This document shows positions 12,780-25,283 of a stretch of 64,000 bases of DNA, piece after piece. The stretch's first letter is position 1. Every line of letters starts with the position of its first letter. Below the pieces are notes generated by a model that did not search any database, was not told the origin of the DNA, and saw only the letters and a list, made by a program, of their open reading frames with translations. A program made the position numbers and the translations under genes. The stretch spans positions 1,159,501-1,223,500 of the forward strand of contig WPIO01000065.1 of the NCBI GenBank assembly GCA_009760855.2, given 5' to 3'. This DNA is from Cristatella mucedo. Taxonomy: Eukaryota > Bryozoa > Phylactolaemata > Cristatellidae.

Positions 12780-13945
12780 CTTTTCAGCCATATATTCCGT
12801 TTGGGAATACGCCGCAAAACCAAAAGTCTAATTAAAAAAGGTCTAGAAGATCAATGTGGACGCCGCAAAAAAAACTGATAAATGTTCTGGAAACTCCACG
12901 ACAAAGTTTAAGAATCAACCGAAAGTACTTGGAATTGATTTTATAAATCAGCTGGAGGATGTAAATCCAAGGAAGAGCCCGTGAACAATAAGATAACAAA
13001 AACGATTGCCAATCTCCTGGAGTAAATAGTCTGAAAAAGATTGTCACTGATCTGGCGACTGATGATGGAATATCGATTGGAGCTATAACTGGAGCAAGTA
13101 TATACGGCAAAAAATCTCACGGGACGGATTCAAACTTTCCGCGAACAAAAGCGATGTGATGAGACTGGTTCATGATTATTAAGAGGAAAAGAGAAACATA
13201 ACTCTTGTCGACATCTAGGATCAACTCGAGAGAGGAATTAAGTTTAGCATGACTGCGGATAAATACACAATCTTGAAAGACGTCGATTCTTCGGAGTCAG
13301 TATTCGTTAAAGCGATAGAACAACAATCAAGACTGGTCTTGTTTGTATATTTGGTTCGTGCACTGCTCTCTATATGGTCGAATCAAAGAAAGAGCGTTTG
13401 AGCGTTTTTGGAATAGCAATGAAGAGGATGATTGGTGGGATGTTCTCAGGACGGCGGTGCAGTAAATAAGGAATGCATCATGCCACATCGATATCATCGA
13501 GCAGTTCTGCTTAAAACACATGGTCTGCCCCTTGGAGTTGGTGACACGTTTTACAAGAAGAGTACTGAGAAGGACGATTTAAACATGAAAAATGAAGATA
13601 TTGATGACATGGACAGTTTTAAAGAAGGAACGGACTTGGAAATGATCAGAAAGAATAAATTAGAAAGAGGCATCGATTACCACAATATGCTCACTGAATC
13701 AAGCAAGCTTTAAAATTCATCAAAAACTCAACTTTTCGAAATAATGCCGTTCAATCCAAAGTAAAAACTGAGTTCGGACGTGAGAATAAACTACGTTTGG
13801 ACATGAAGACGTGCTGAAAATATATCCCAACAATGTTAGAACGGCTATTAAAGACAGAAGTCGTCATCCGCGAGACACTAACCGAACTCAGGGCGCTGGA
13901 AACTATCGAGGTATTGGATATTGACGCTCTTCTAAATATCATCTG
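12780..13945 (+). mobile_element. decayed hAT transposase gene with BED zinc finger
   Basis: A frameshifted, stop-laden plus-strand copy of a hAT-type transposase. In order: SVWEYAA...GNSTTKFKNQPKV (BED finger with its His pair lost), DLATDDGISIGAITGASI, SDVMRLVHDY, GIKFSMTADKYTILK (the family's T-x-D-x-Y/W-T block), LLKTHGLPLGVGDTFYKKS (the H-x-x-x-L helix), an acidic linker, and KFIKNSTFRNNAVQSKVKTE, then MLERLLKTEVVIRETL. Only the N-terminal two-thirds is present; the C-terminal dimerisation region is missing. It is a non-functional remnant. No terminal inverted repeats or target duplication were identified. Confidence 0.7.
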
Positions 13946-14034
13946 AACGTAGCTTTTTCTAACTTCCTTATTTGAGGCACGGTAAGTTTAATACGACTGC
14001 CTTCCGATCAAATGCCTCTCCTCGACTCTACTAT

Positions 14035-16178
14035 TCAGCCCTCGCTCCGATCCGTCATCATTGGTAGATAGCTGCAACACGACACTAGCTGACCCGCTCG
14101 ACGAGTTTGCCCCTCTGACTAAGCGCACTGTTCGCCCTCGCCCAGACGGCCCATGCTTTACCACAAACATTAAACTAACCAGGTCTGCTAAGCGAAAGCT
14201 TGAAAAAGCATACAAAAGGTCAGGACTGACTGTCCATCGACAGTCATACGAGGAATCCGAAAGGTCGTACTAATCGATTCTAGCAAAGGCCACGTTTAGC
14301 TTCTATAAAAACATTGTTGAATTAGAAATGGACAATCCGAAAATGATTATGTCTACGATCAACCATCTCCTCAACTGCTCATAGGTTAGCTCCTTACCTG
14401 ATGATCCTTGTAATAATCTAGCCTATCGCACCTCTCGATTCTTTGTCCAGAAGATAGACAATATCAGGGAGCCCATCTGTACGATGGCAGCATCCCCTAA
14501 AATGCCGTCCCTCTATTCCTGGCTGCATCCCAATGTCTACATTTAAGCAGGTCACTAGTGTTCTCGTTCGGAAGTTCATATTCCAATCAAAGAATACAAC
14601 AAGTGAGCAACTACCGCCCAGTCTCCCTTCTACCGTTCCTATCAAAGGCATTGGAAAGAGTGGTGGCGGACCTGCTGAACTCATATATTAAAACTTCAAA
14701 CCTTGCTAGTAATTGCAAATCTGGCTTTGGAGCTAATCACTCTAAAGAATCAGAATTGCTTAGGGTGTACAACGACCTACTTAGGAATGCAGACATGGCT
14801 AGAGTCTCTGCTTGTTTTACTCGATCTGTCTGCAGCTTTTGATACCATCGATCAAGAAGTTCTTCTAGAGCGCCTCTCATCTCGCCTGGGCATCACTGGC
14901 ACTGCTTCGCAATGGTTCAGGTCCTATCTCAGGGGAAAACTCTAGAGTATTGACGAAAATGGGCAAAGATCATCTGAGGTACTTTTGAGATATTGGGTAC
15001 CTCAGGGCTCCATGCTTAGTCGGTTCTTTCCGCGGTTTATACTCGCCATCTTGCCGATGTGATTGCCAAGCACAATCTAGGCTTTCACTTCTATGCGGAT
15101 GACACTCAGTTGTACTTTTGCTTTGATCCCTTGCAGCCTTTGAGCACCTCAAACACTCTTGACTTCCTTGCTGCATGTATTGATGACATCCACACATGGA
15201 TGGCAACAAATTTTCTTAAATTAAGTGATGACGAAACTAACTTACTAGTTATGGGTAAACACAGTGTGATTCAGAAAATAGAAAGGCTGACGCTCAAAAT
15301 TGGCTCTGCCAGCATATCTCCTGTCAAATCTGCACGAGATCCAGGTGTCATATTTCAAAGTGACCTTTCGTTAGATGACTATATCAGCTCCACAGTCAAG
15401 TCTGCCAACTTTCAGCTACATAACATTGCTAAAATTCGGGCTTGTTTATATAAGGATACCACATCTAAGTTGGTCCATGCATTTGTGACATCCCGTCTTG
15501 ACTTCTGTAACTCACTGATTGCGATACCTACCTCCGTGTGCAATCAAGCGATTACAGCTGGTGCAAAACTCTACAGCTAGGCTTGTCTGTCGTGAGCGTC
15601 GAAGTTGCCCCATCACACCACTTCTCGCCGACCTGCATTGGCTACCAGTCAAGCAACGGATAGACTTCAAGATTTTGTCGCTCACTTTTAGGTCACTTCA
15701 TTCTTTGGCTCCAGCCTATTTCTCAGATCTACTCCCCCACCAGTCCAAGCATCGTACCACCCGCTTTTCGGAATCCAACAGTTTACCAATACCTCGTACA
15801 AACCTCAAATCCTTTGGAGACCGTGCATTTAGTTCGTATGCTCCTAAAGCTCGAAACTCCCTCCCGACTAGCGTCAGAACATCCCCTCACTTGACCACAT
15901 TTAAAAAGAACTTAAAAACACACCTATTTAGGACAGCATTTAGTGGGTCCCTGTGATTCGTCCTTGATGTGCTTATGCGTGCTGACACTGTGCATGCTGC
16001 CACTAACCAAACTTGCATGCTGACCCTGTGTATGTCACCCGTAACCATGTTATTTATGTTGTTTATCAAGCATGATATTACTCACCATTCAATCACGTTT
16101 CTCTTTGCAGCATATGTAAAGCGCCTAGAAAGAGATTGAGTTCTTTGAGGTTGATTTATCAAATGTATTTTTATTGTT
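14035..16178 (+). mobile_element. LINE-A copy A4, best preserved
   Basis: The most complete copy. It has the pre-RT linker (LADPLDEFAPLTKR, RSGLTVHRQSYEE), [52 protein letters not shown] and a 145-codon thumb/C-terminal open frame (LLADLHWLPVKQRIDFK ... THLFRTAF). Only a few frameshifts separate these blocks, so it is younger than the other copies. The N-terminal endonuclease is missing. The 3' end is GCGCCTAGAAAGAGATTGAG plus a short AT-rich run. Confidence 0.85.
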
Positions 16179-16598
16179 AAATTCAAAGGTCCCTATTGCA
16201 CTCGCTGGCGACCGGTTAGCTGATGCATCGCTGTGATAACTTGCGTTTAATCAGTCATCCAAACCGACATTACACACTAAATTGCCGACGGCAGAGCATG
16301 AATATTACCTAGTATATCATACCAAAAGCAATACACACGATATGCAGGTCTCACTAGTCGCTTTTGATAAACGATTTATTTAATGACTTACGTAAACGGC
16401 GTGGAAATTATCTCGAGTATAGCGGATAAGAAAAAGAGCCCGGCCAGGAAAATCACTCTTACCGATGGTACCGGTATGTCATTGCGGCTGAGCCTTTGAA
16501 AAACTATTCACTTACATGCACGAACCTAAATTTTCAATTGGAATTTCCCACGATCTTTTTTTTACAGGTATACGTTAGTTTAATCTATTGAACGAGGG

Positions 16599-17265
16599 TT
16601 GTAATGTATCTTCGTCTGTAACTCCACAAAGTCATAAAGACCATGTGGGTGTTACGCAAGAGAGTTTTGTATAGCGCACGCAGCCTGAGCGGCTTTCGGT
16701 ACGCATTCGGTAGCCAACAGACTTCGTCTCACGAAACAAAGAGAAAGTGGGAAGCATAGCAGAGTCAGAAGAGCAGTTGAGGTAGTGAGTAGCATGGAAG
16801 TAGCAGCTCATGACCGCTGAAAAGGATGTGCCATAGTCGGCAGTAAGAGGGTAGTTGTCGTTACATTAGAATTGTGGAAGCGAGTTCCACAGTCTAGGAC
16901 CTGCAGAGCTAAAGCTTCTGTCGCCAACTGTCTTTAAACGGAGAAGGGACAGCTAATTTATTGTCCACACAGGACCTGAGGGCGCGAAGAGGCTGAAACT
17001 GATGCAGCAGTTCAGCTAGGTACGAAGGAGCCAAGCCGTGGCGGGCCTTGTGGGTCAGCGTAAGAACTTCGCTCTGTATCCTTTGCTCAACCGGCAACCA
17101 TCCTTGCTCTTTCAGCAAAGGAGACACGTGCTCAAACCACTGGGACTTGAAGACTAGCCTTGCAGCCATATTCATTGTCAGCTGTAGTGGCCTGGTTGCT
17201 TTCTTTGGTAGCCCAGCCAAAAAGGAATCGTCAACATATTCGAGGCTATGCAATTTCAGGTAGCT
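16599..17265 (-). mobile_element. LINE-B copy B1 with coding end
   Basis: The longest LINE-B member. The minus strand reads LAGLPKKATRPLQLTMNMAA, LLKEQGWLPVEQRI, KARHGLAPSYLAELL and PRLWNSLPQF, the C-terminal part of an L2/CR1 LINE clearly distinct from LINE-A. It is followed by a 3' region ending GAGTTACAGACGAAGATACA and ATTAC. The 110-codon open frame (17253 to 16909) is only mildly decayed. Confidence 0.75.
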
Positions 17266-17577
17266 AACTCATTGAACCATGTTGTTAAATGCATCTGCTG
17301 ATAAAAAGCTGAGGTTTAAATTTTTGTGGAAATATTACATTTGATATTATACCATTGGCAATAGTTAGCAGTCAGTCAAAAGTTCAATCTGTGTGGCAAA
17401 TGTTAGCAGTTATTACGCTTTTCTCTGTTGATACTAGGACCTTGAATCGCCTGAGGTATACATAGGCAGCTTCTATAGTTAGATGTGTCTGTGAACATGC
17501 AGGTATATAGATATACATATGTATTGATAGATGTATGTTATAAACTGAAGCAACTATGTACAATTGTGTGCATATAT

Positions 17578-17705
17578 AAATAATTTGCACAGCACCCAAA
17601 GAGAACTTAGTCTCTCTTCGGGCGCTTCGCGTATGCCACGGGGCTCGAGCCCATGACCTCGGTCGAGGCAAGCACCTTAACTACTGGGTCAAACCAGCTC
17701 GGCAT
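17578..17705 (-). mobile_element. SINE-B copy
   Basis: AGCACCCAAAGAGAACTTAG, CGCTTCGCGTATGCCACGGG, reversed B box GGGCTCGAGCCC and CACCTTAACTACTGGGTCAA (reversed A box). It lacks part of the region between the boxes. Confidence 0.72.
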
Positions 17706-17840
17706 ATTCATACTTATATAATTACCTGCATTGAATACGAAATTACGTGTCGTAATATGCTAGTGCCTTGTGAAAATAACCACTTTAAAGGCGCTCATCT
17801 TCTTAGCATGATTAGCAAGCTACCCACCCACTGCTGTATT

Positions 17841-18120
<280 letters not shown>

Positions 18121-18189
18121 TTTCTGAACAATGCGCCGCCGGAATCCGAAATGCAACTAAACAAAACATACATGCATCTAGTCAGTATT

Positions 18190-19115
18190 TCGAAAGCCAA
18201 GTTTGTTAGCCCTATTTTGAATGTCCTAGAAACGGCGATAGCTCAGTCCGTCTGAGCAATGATGCAGTCACTCATATTCTGATATTGTTACCAGCTCAGC
18301 ACAAATGTCTTGTCGATACTCAGACCCAAGGTCTTGGGTCTTGCTCTATCCTGAAACATGATATGCACGATACACTTCGTTAAGACTTTAGCTGCTATCC
18401 CCTTGCTCGCACCTTACGGTGTCGTAGAGTGCAAAAACCGGCCACAAACCGTGATGTGCGCTATTGTAAGAGACCAAGACAAAACTAAAACCTATGCAAC
18501 CCTGATGCAAAAATTTGGGGATGTACCTGCATGGGTATCTGTCTACATACGCTAGCTAAAAGCCACTAGCTACCAATACCGTCTTTCTTGGGAAAACTTG
18601 TAGGGTTATCTATCCTAAACCGCTTAAAAGTAACCACATGCTACTGCATACCCGTTTTGACAACCGCAACTCTTGTATCAAGCAGTCACTGTATAAGGAA
18701 CTCCAGAGCTTAGAATGTCGTGGGACTCAAGCTCAAGTTTCACATCGTTCCTTTTCGCATCGTTCCTATCGTTTTACTAAATTAAATAAACTTGCAAATG
18801 CACTCGGTCCGTACAACTAACTTGTTGCGCACAAGCGATTATAAACTTCATCAATGGCAATCGACGATCGATGATGACGTCGACAAAAGGCTAGTCCATA
18901 AATAACAGTGCGAGTAGGCTACGGACGACTAACTTCCATTAAATAGGCTCGACGTTATAAGAACGTTGCTTCATGGAAGGTTCGAGATGAGAGGTTCGAA
19001 AGCGTTTCCTTTCTATTATGCATCAATGCCACTTTTTTGGACCTTACAGAAATAAATCTCTATCCGTGTGTTTTGTAACTCGCTGCAAGACAAGCAAATG
19101 ACCAGCCGCTAATTG
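18190..19115. other. no gene seen
   Basis: No conserved coding sequence. GGCGATAGCTCAGTCCGTCT at 18233 resembles a tRNA A box but no matching B box follows at a usable distance. Confidence 0.45.
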
Positions 19116-19305
19116 GTGAGCCGTGATGGCACACTAGGTAAGGCGGTTGCTTTCACGACCTCGGTCCCGAGGTCGTGGGTTCGATTCCTGTGGTGGGCGA
19201 TCCTTTATCGCCACCGCAAGCGGTGGTGATAGCCGTAAAGGCTCTTCTGTCGCTATAGAAAAAGAGGCTGTTTAATCAGCTAGGATTTATTTATTTATTT
19301 ATTTA
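19116..19305 (+). mobile_element. SINE-A copy (tRNA-derived), intact
   Basis: tRNA-like head: GCCGTGATGGCACACTAGGT, then an 11-bp perfect hairpin (CACGACCTCGG/CCGAGGTCGTG), then the B box GGTTCGATTCC. The body has a second hairpin (TATCGCCACCGC AA GCGGTGGTGATA). It ends CAGCTAGGATTTATTTATTT, the (TTTA)n tail. Pol III-type SINE; not a functional tRNA gene. Confidence 0.8.
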
Positions 19306-19521
19306 ATGAGAGCAATGTATTGCGTTTAGATAAGCGTGTAAAAACTCAGAGACATCGCGAGCTTTGACCAGCGTATAAGAGCCCACAATAAGACACTGAT
19401 CAGGATGACAGAAGCAGGAGGTGAGCTCCGGACTTTCGATGCATATCCGATGCAGTTGAAGGCGGAAAGACAGAAAGATTTCAGCTTGCGAGTACGAGGA
19501 GCTGACTCGCAGCCAGGGAGT

Positions 19522-19635
19522 GGTCACTGGAGGCACGGAGGGAACTCGAGAGGGTCACTAGAGGCTCGGAGAAAGTTCGAGAGGGTCACTGGAGTTGCGG
19601 AGAAAGTTCGAGAGAGTCATTGGAGGCGCGAGCAG
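19522..19635. repeat. 31-bp minisatellite, about 3.6 copies
   Basis: Units start at 19522, 19553, 19584 and 19615: GGTCACTGGAGGCACGGAGG, GGTCACTAGAGGCTCGGAGA, GGTCACTGGAGTTGCGGAGA, AGTCATTGGAGGCGCG. The unit ends AAGTTCGAGAG. A period of 31 is not a multiple of 3, so it is unlikely to be coding. Confidence 0.9.
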
Positions 19636-20102
19636 TCTGCTGGATTGCAGTCTGAGCCGGCGACCTGTGGCTGCCAGACTGAGAGGTCAGAGCTTGAGCC
19701 TGATTAGATAACTGAGCAATCGCCAGTAGAGTACAGAAAGAAGTGCTACGACGTGGGGCTACGCCATTGATTGAACAGACCAAACGAGCAGCAGCTGTTG
19801 AGATTTGCACCAGGTTCATACGATTGAGGGTACGCACCGGAGATTCGAAATAAAGGAAATCCGTACAGTAATCCAGAGGCTTTGTTATAAACGCAAAAAC
19901 TAGCTTGGCCTCAGTACTCTTGTCTTAGGGGGCCTTAATTTAGCAACGTTCCGCATCTGAAAGCGCCTCGAAGTGTTTCTGTGGCTCAGGCGTCGGCAGA
20001 TCTAGCGGAGTCTGACGGAGGTGAAAGCGTAGATGTAAATAGTAAATTAATGGTAAATCATACGACTATCTTTATACCTCTCAAAGCATATATATATATA
20101 TA

Positions 20103-20107
<5 letters not shown>

Positions 20108-20192
<85 letters not shown>
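20108..20192. repeat. (GT)n microsatellite
   Basis: About 85 uninterrupted bases of GT, preceded by a short TA run and followed by GAGAGAGAGAG. Confidence 0.98.
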
Positions 20193-20196
<4 letters not shown>

Positions 20197-20204
20197 AGAG
20201 AGAG

Positions 20205-20992
20205 ATTGAGCTCTGGGAATAACCGTAGTTACGGAATGCCCATAAGTAGGTGAACATCCTTGCGTTAGGGAATATCCCGTACAAGAGCAGGCACTCGCAA
20301 CTCCGACTTCACAGTGAAGTCGTTTTTCTAATCCATTGATGATTAGGTATGGAAAAGTATGCCCATATCTCTGGCATACGCCTCTTTGAGATGCTGGACA
20401 AACCAACCTTAAAGGGAAAATAGTCTTAAATAGTCACGTGAGATCTTATCTCATAAAGCTATTTTTTCCTACTTCCGTGGGATACTGAAACAGAGCCCTG
20501 AGGTTGACTTCGATGCCTGCTTCAAAAAATACGTGGATTCTCTCGAAAAGCCCCATTTTCGCAAGTTAATAATGCTTATTAGGCATCCTTTCGTTCGTCC
20601 AGCTGAAGTGAGAAAACAATTACGTGTACGTGCACAACCGCTGACTATAAAGGCAGCCTAAACTTGTAAGGATTACATGAAACAGCTGATTCGTGTAGTA
20701 GGGAAGAAAAAAATAACAGTTTTTTCATTGCGTTTTTACCGCTTGGATTCCTATAGCCAAGTTTCTATTGAAACAAATTTGGAATCTTCCGTTAAATGAT
20801 CACTTGGTTAAAATGCATTGCAGGCTGAATCATCCTCATAATTTCCGCACACTTTATTGGAATTTAAAAGAGATCGTGTAAGCTCAGTGTACTAGTGTAT
20901 TGATAATTAATTCAAAACACTCCAATCCCCTAGCTAACAACGGAAACACTATATCGTCCGAAGCGCTATTTGGTCCACCACATTAAAAAAAT
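20205..20992. other. no gene seen
   Basis: No coding sequence, RNA gene or known repeat recognised. Confidence 0.5.
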
Positions 20993-21158
20993 ACTAGCTG
21001 ATTTAACAGAATCTTTTGTATAGCGACAGAAGAGCCTTTACGGCTATCACCACCGCTTGCAGCTGCAACCAAGGATCGCCCACCGCAGGATTCGAACCCA
21101 CGACCTTGGTACCGAGGTCGTGAAAATCAACAGCCTTACCTAGTGCACCATCACGAAG
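20993..21158 (-). mobile_element. SINE-A copy, older
   Basis: Minus-strand member: ATACTAGCTGATTTAACAGA (tail end), GAAGAGCCTTTACGGCTATC, reversed B box GGATTCGAACCC, hairpin CGACCTTGGTACCGAGGTCG and a head ending ACCATCACG. Confidence 0.72.
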
Positions 21159-21159
21159 G

Positions 21160-24100
21160 AATGCGTAGTTTAAAATTAGCACACCCACGTGTGCCTGTTC
21201 GCAGGTGGAAGCTTTATTTTTATATTCTATCTATTGGTCTCCTATTATGGCAATAAATTGAAACTAGGAAATCATATATACATTGTTTATCACTTAGTGT
21301 CACGACACATTTCTTGTATAGATTAAATTTGAATATAGCGATGTTTGGAACCTTCTCGTGATAGTTGCACTCCTTTGCAGTGTCGTGGGCAATTTTCGCC
21401 CTCAAGCAGTTGGCTAGAAGCTGTTTTACAATACAAACGAAATCTTGGCGGTGCGTGCAATGTGGGCTTAAATTTGGGCTATCCGCTATGCTTGGCTTTG
21501 CCTTACCCCCTCCCACCCGACGCCGGGCTGGCCTATACAGAGACATGCCCTTTCAGACACCTCCGATTGGCAGACGGGTCAGGCGAGAACTTAAGAGTAG
21601 ACAGCACCGGGGCACCTGGGGCAGTGCAGAGAGAGAGAGAGAGAGAGAGCTCTGACTGAGAAACTAGGACGTTACCCTTGCAAATGCTAAAATGGAGCCT
21701 CGCTTTGGTTCGCATCTGCAAACAATCGGAATGCAAACCACGAAACCCGATGGCAGCATAGCGTCCGCTTTTTTAAAAGACAGCAGCGAATGCTGCAACC
21801 GAATGCAGCTTCCTAAATACCTGGGCCGATCCTGCGAGCTGCCTGGCAGTGCCTGGATTCACTGGCTGCTTTGAATCGATAAAAACCCGTGCAGTTTCTC
21901 AATCCTCGATGTATCGCTTCGCTGAGTAATTAAGAATGAGCAATGCCATTTGCACAGAGTGCCTTACTTAGCAAGAGCGGTCGTGTTGCCGGCGTCCGAG
22001 CCAAATACGAGGTTCTGTGGGAAACCCGTATTCCCAAATGCAAGTTAGCTCGCCACCGACTAAGCGAAAGATCAACAGTACACGAAAGCGAATTTTCGCT
22101 GTTGGATTTTCATTTGCTGGCATTCTATTGTGACTTACGGCGCATCGTTGCCTCACGAGATCGTTGTGCAGAAAATGGCGCCTGCGACTCGATCGCAGCA
22201 CCCGAAACGGCAAACTGGGCTCGTGCCTATAGTACAAATCCCCGTTCACTGCTAATGAAGGTTATCGATAAAATAAGCAGTCGTGTGCATGCACGATGCG
22301 CAAGTGAGCTTCAAGTAATTTCGCAATAATCGAGCAGCGAGCAGCTTCCGGGGACGTTTAACCTTTAGCTTTCACCCCCTCGGTGCAACAGCAGCGTAGA
22401 GGTACGGCGCCAGCATGCCACTGGCTTACATCGAGTCGGTAATAATAGTGAGCTTTAAGTTTTGTGAAGAGCTTGCATCGGAAAGCTCTGGTGCTGGATT
22501 GTCAAGTGAACTGCGGCCTACAGGATTTCATCGTTATTTTCATTTCTCCAGGCCTGTCCAGAATTTTAACGAACTAGTGCATCGTACAGGCAACGATCAC
22601 TCCTAACGGGCGGAGGGTTCATCGTCGAGGGCCACTAGTGGCCAGTATTCGCAATAGGCTTCGATCTTTCTTTGGGCTAGCATCCAAGAGGAGATATGAT
22701 GAAACGCAAGTTGGACAATCGAAGTAAGAATCTGCAGACGACGAGAATATTTTCTGTTTAGTAAAGCTTGTGAAGTAGTGAGTAGGCGCAATACGACATT
22801 CAAAATTGCCACGATACACTTGGCTTAACACGCTCGTTAGCCATCGCCTTGTCCAAAGCTCGTCATTTCTGTCCAAAAACTTAGCGTCTGCTCACCATAA
22901 AAGGGCCAGGCTGAGACTGTCATTCTACCATCGGCTGGATGTCAGAATGCTCACAAGGGATCCCTTTCAGGACTTTGAAGCGTTCGCCATGAAAGTGAGC
23001 ACCCAACACTGAGTCCCGTCAGCCTCGTCGCTGCTCTAAGCACCGCGATCACTGCCCACGTGCACTGCTCGTCCTCCACCTGGGCAGCTAGCTACACGCG
23101 GACCCTCGGGAGTCTCCTTCCAGGGAGAGCTCCGGGACTTTGAACTTTGGCGCTGAGAGCTGCTTCTGCTGCTCTCGTCGCCACTTGTGAACACACGAGA
23201 GAAAGTGCTTCGCTACACCTGGCTCTTGAGCTGAACTTCGCGAACATTTTAGGCGGCTTTTGGGCCTAGCATTCATTTTCTGGACGTACCGCAGCAGATC
23301 AGCAGGAGAAGCTGCTTACTCGGCAGTAAATTGATATTGGGTTTGAAATCTATTAGTAATAGTTATCAAAAATCGGTTTAAAATATTTCGCTCAATTTTT
23401 CTTCTATAAAGATTTAGCTGCATTACGAAAAAGCTGGAGATTTCCACCCAGTGAGGTGGGTTCATCAGCTAGATCAGCATAAAATCACACCTGCCTACCA
23501 AAGCAAAGTTGTAGTTCCTCGTCATTTTTCACGGGTATGGACTAGCACAACATAAGATGTGCTCAACATGAATGAATTATTATTGAAGCCACAAAAAAGC
23601 GGTCGCATAAGGTGAAACGATCTGAGTGACCCAGCTCCATTTGCAGATTCAGTTTCAGAATACGTACATTCAGAGGAGCTGCACGGTTAAAAGAGGTTCA
23701 CCGGCTAGCAATTACTGTCCCACGCCAAGGCCAATGTTTGCTCACAGGTGCTAAACATCTAGCAATAGCACACACAAAAACGACTTAAAGCCCCCTCATC
23801 ACGCGACAGCTGGCCTCACGCTTACGAACGTTGAAAGGAGGGGCTACTGCGCATGTGGGAGTATACACGATGCAAGAGAAAGAACAATGCATCTTGGGTG
23901 GTATTCGTGCTAAAGTGGTTGCCAAAGATGAGACGTCATCAGTCACGATTAGCACATATCTCATTCATAATGCACACGGAAACATCGGTCAGCTGCAAAG
24001 ACTCGTTTGCACCGTCGAGTAGCCGTTTATCAGCAACCTGCAAACACATCACAATGCAAAAATTGAAGACCAACATACAATACCTAGTTCATCGTGAATC

Positions 24101-24689
24101 ACGGTAATGGTAGCATGCTTGACTTCTATGCTACGGCTAACTGAAAAATGTTCGCCTTTACGGCTGGTACGACGGCATTGCACAAAAGCTAGTCGATCTT
24201 CAAACAGCCCCGACTACAAGCTAAATCGCATTTAATGGGCAGCTAATGTCGGCGTATGCTTTCCTACGATACTGTTTGAATGCACGGCTGCTAACCAGAA
24301 CACACAAAGCACGATAGCGAAGTCTTCAACTCCGGGCCAGATTATGGTTGTAGTGATATACATCCACGACCATGTGCTTGAATGCACATTGCAAGACAGG
24401 ATCCCCATTGTAATCGAGCCCCCTCTGGTCATTAAATGTCCACCGCCTAAAACAGCAACGTTAAGGTGAAGTCGGGAACGTCAATGACGACGGTGTATCC
24501 CTCTTCCTTCATATGAGATGGGCTGTGCTGATGAATTCCATTATACAAGACTGCACTTCAATGGAGATTGGTGATCAATGATGTGATCTCCATTCTGTTT
24601 GGCCGGGTGCTTTGATGTTGCCTAGCTTTGGTCTAGTCAGGTTTAAGAGAAAACTATTCTACCAAGTCAGTAATACTGTGAGTGCATAA
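21160..24689. other. long stretch without recognised gene
   Basis: A 3.5 kb region, moderately GC-rich between 21.4 and 23.3 kb. The longest open frame (21943-22329, 128 codons) has no recognisable domain or good splice sites. A short GA repeat sits at 21631-21649. The missing RFC4 terminal exon was looked for here on the minus strand and not found. Confidence 0.45.
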
Positions 24690-24844
24690 AGAACTTCTCA
24701 GGATTGAATAGTAGTGTCGCTTTCCTAGCTTTGCTGCATCTCGCGGCAATTTTTAATACCATTGGTCGATAAGCCTTCTTCAGCACCAATCGTGTCGCCT
24801 GGGCACCAACGGCTTGGCTCTGCCATGGTTAAGGTCCTATTTTC

Positions 24845-25037
24845 GGTAAGCCGTGATGGCACACTGGGTAAGGCGGTTGCTTTCACGACCTCGGTCCCGA
24901 GGTCGTGGGTTCGATTCCTGCGGTGGGTGGTTCTTTATCGCAACTGCCAGCGGTGGTGATAGCCGTAAAGGCTCTTCTGAGGCTACATAAAGAGGCTGCT
25001 TAATCAGCTAGGATTTATTTATTTATTTATATATTTA
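24845..25037 (+). mobile_element. SINE-A copy nested in LINE-A
   Basis: Nearly identical to the 19.1 kb copy, including the CACGACCTCGG hairpin, B box GGTTCGATTCC and ATTTATTTATTTATATATTTA tail. It splits LINE-A copy A5. Confidence 0.8.
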
Positions 25038-25283
25038 TTGGGAAATTTCAGAGATTACATGTCATCGGGTAATGGTCATCTGAGGACATTTCAAAGTATG
25101 GTGCACTGAAGGTACCTGTTTTAGGTTCTGCTGTTTTTCGCAATCTATACCATCCCTTTCCTCTGGCCTATGTAATATCCCAAGCACAATGAAGGCTTCC
25201 AGTTTTTATACAGACGGCACACCATGTGTACATATGCTTTTATCCATCCCTGCATTAAGCATCTGGAACTCTCAACTCCCTTA

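Noticed and set aside
19116-19210. tRNA gene
   Set aside because: It has A- and B-box-like sequences but no cloverleaf with a usable anticodon arm; repeated with a common 3' body, so it is a SINE.
21943-22329. 128-codon plus-strand frame
   Set aside because: No recognisable domain, no convincing splice sites, and a comparable antisense frame; probably chance in GC-richer DNA.
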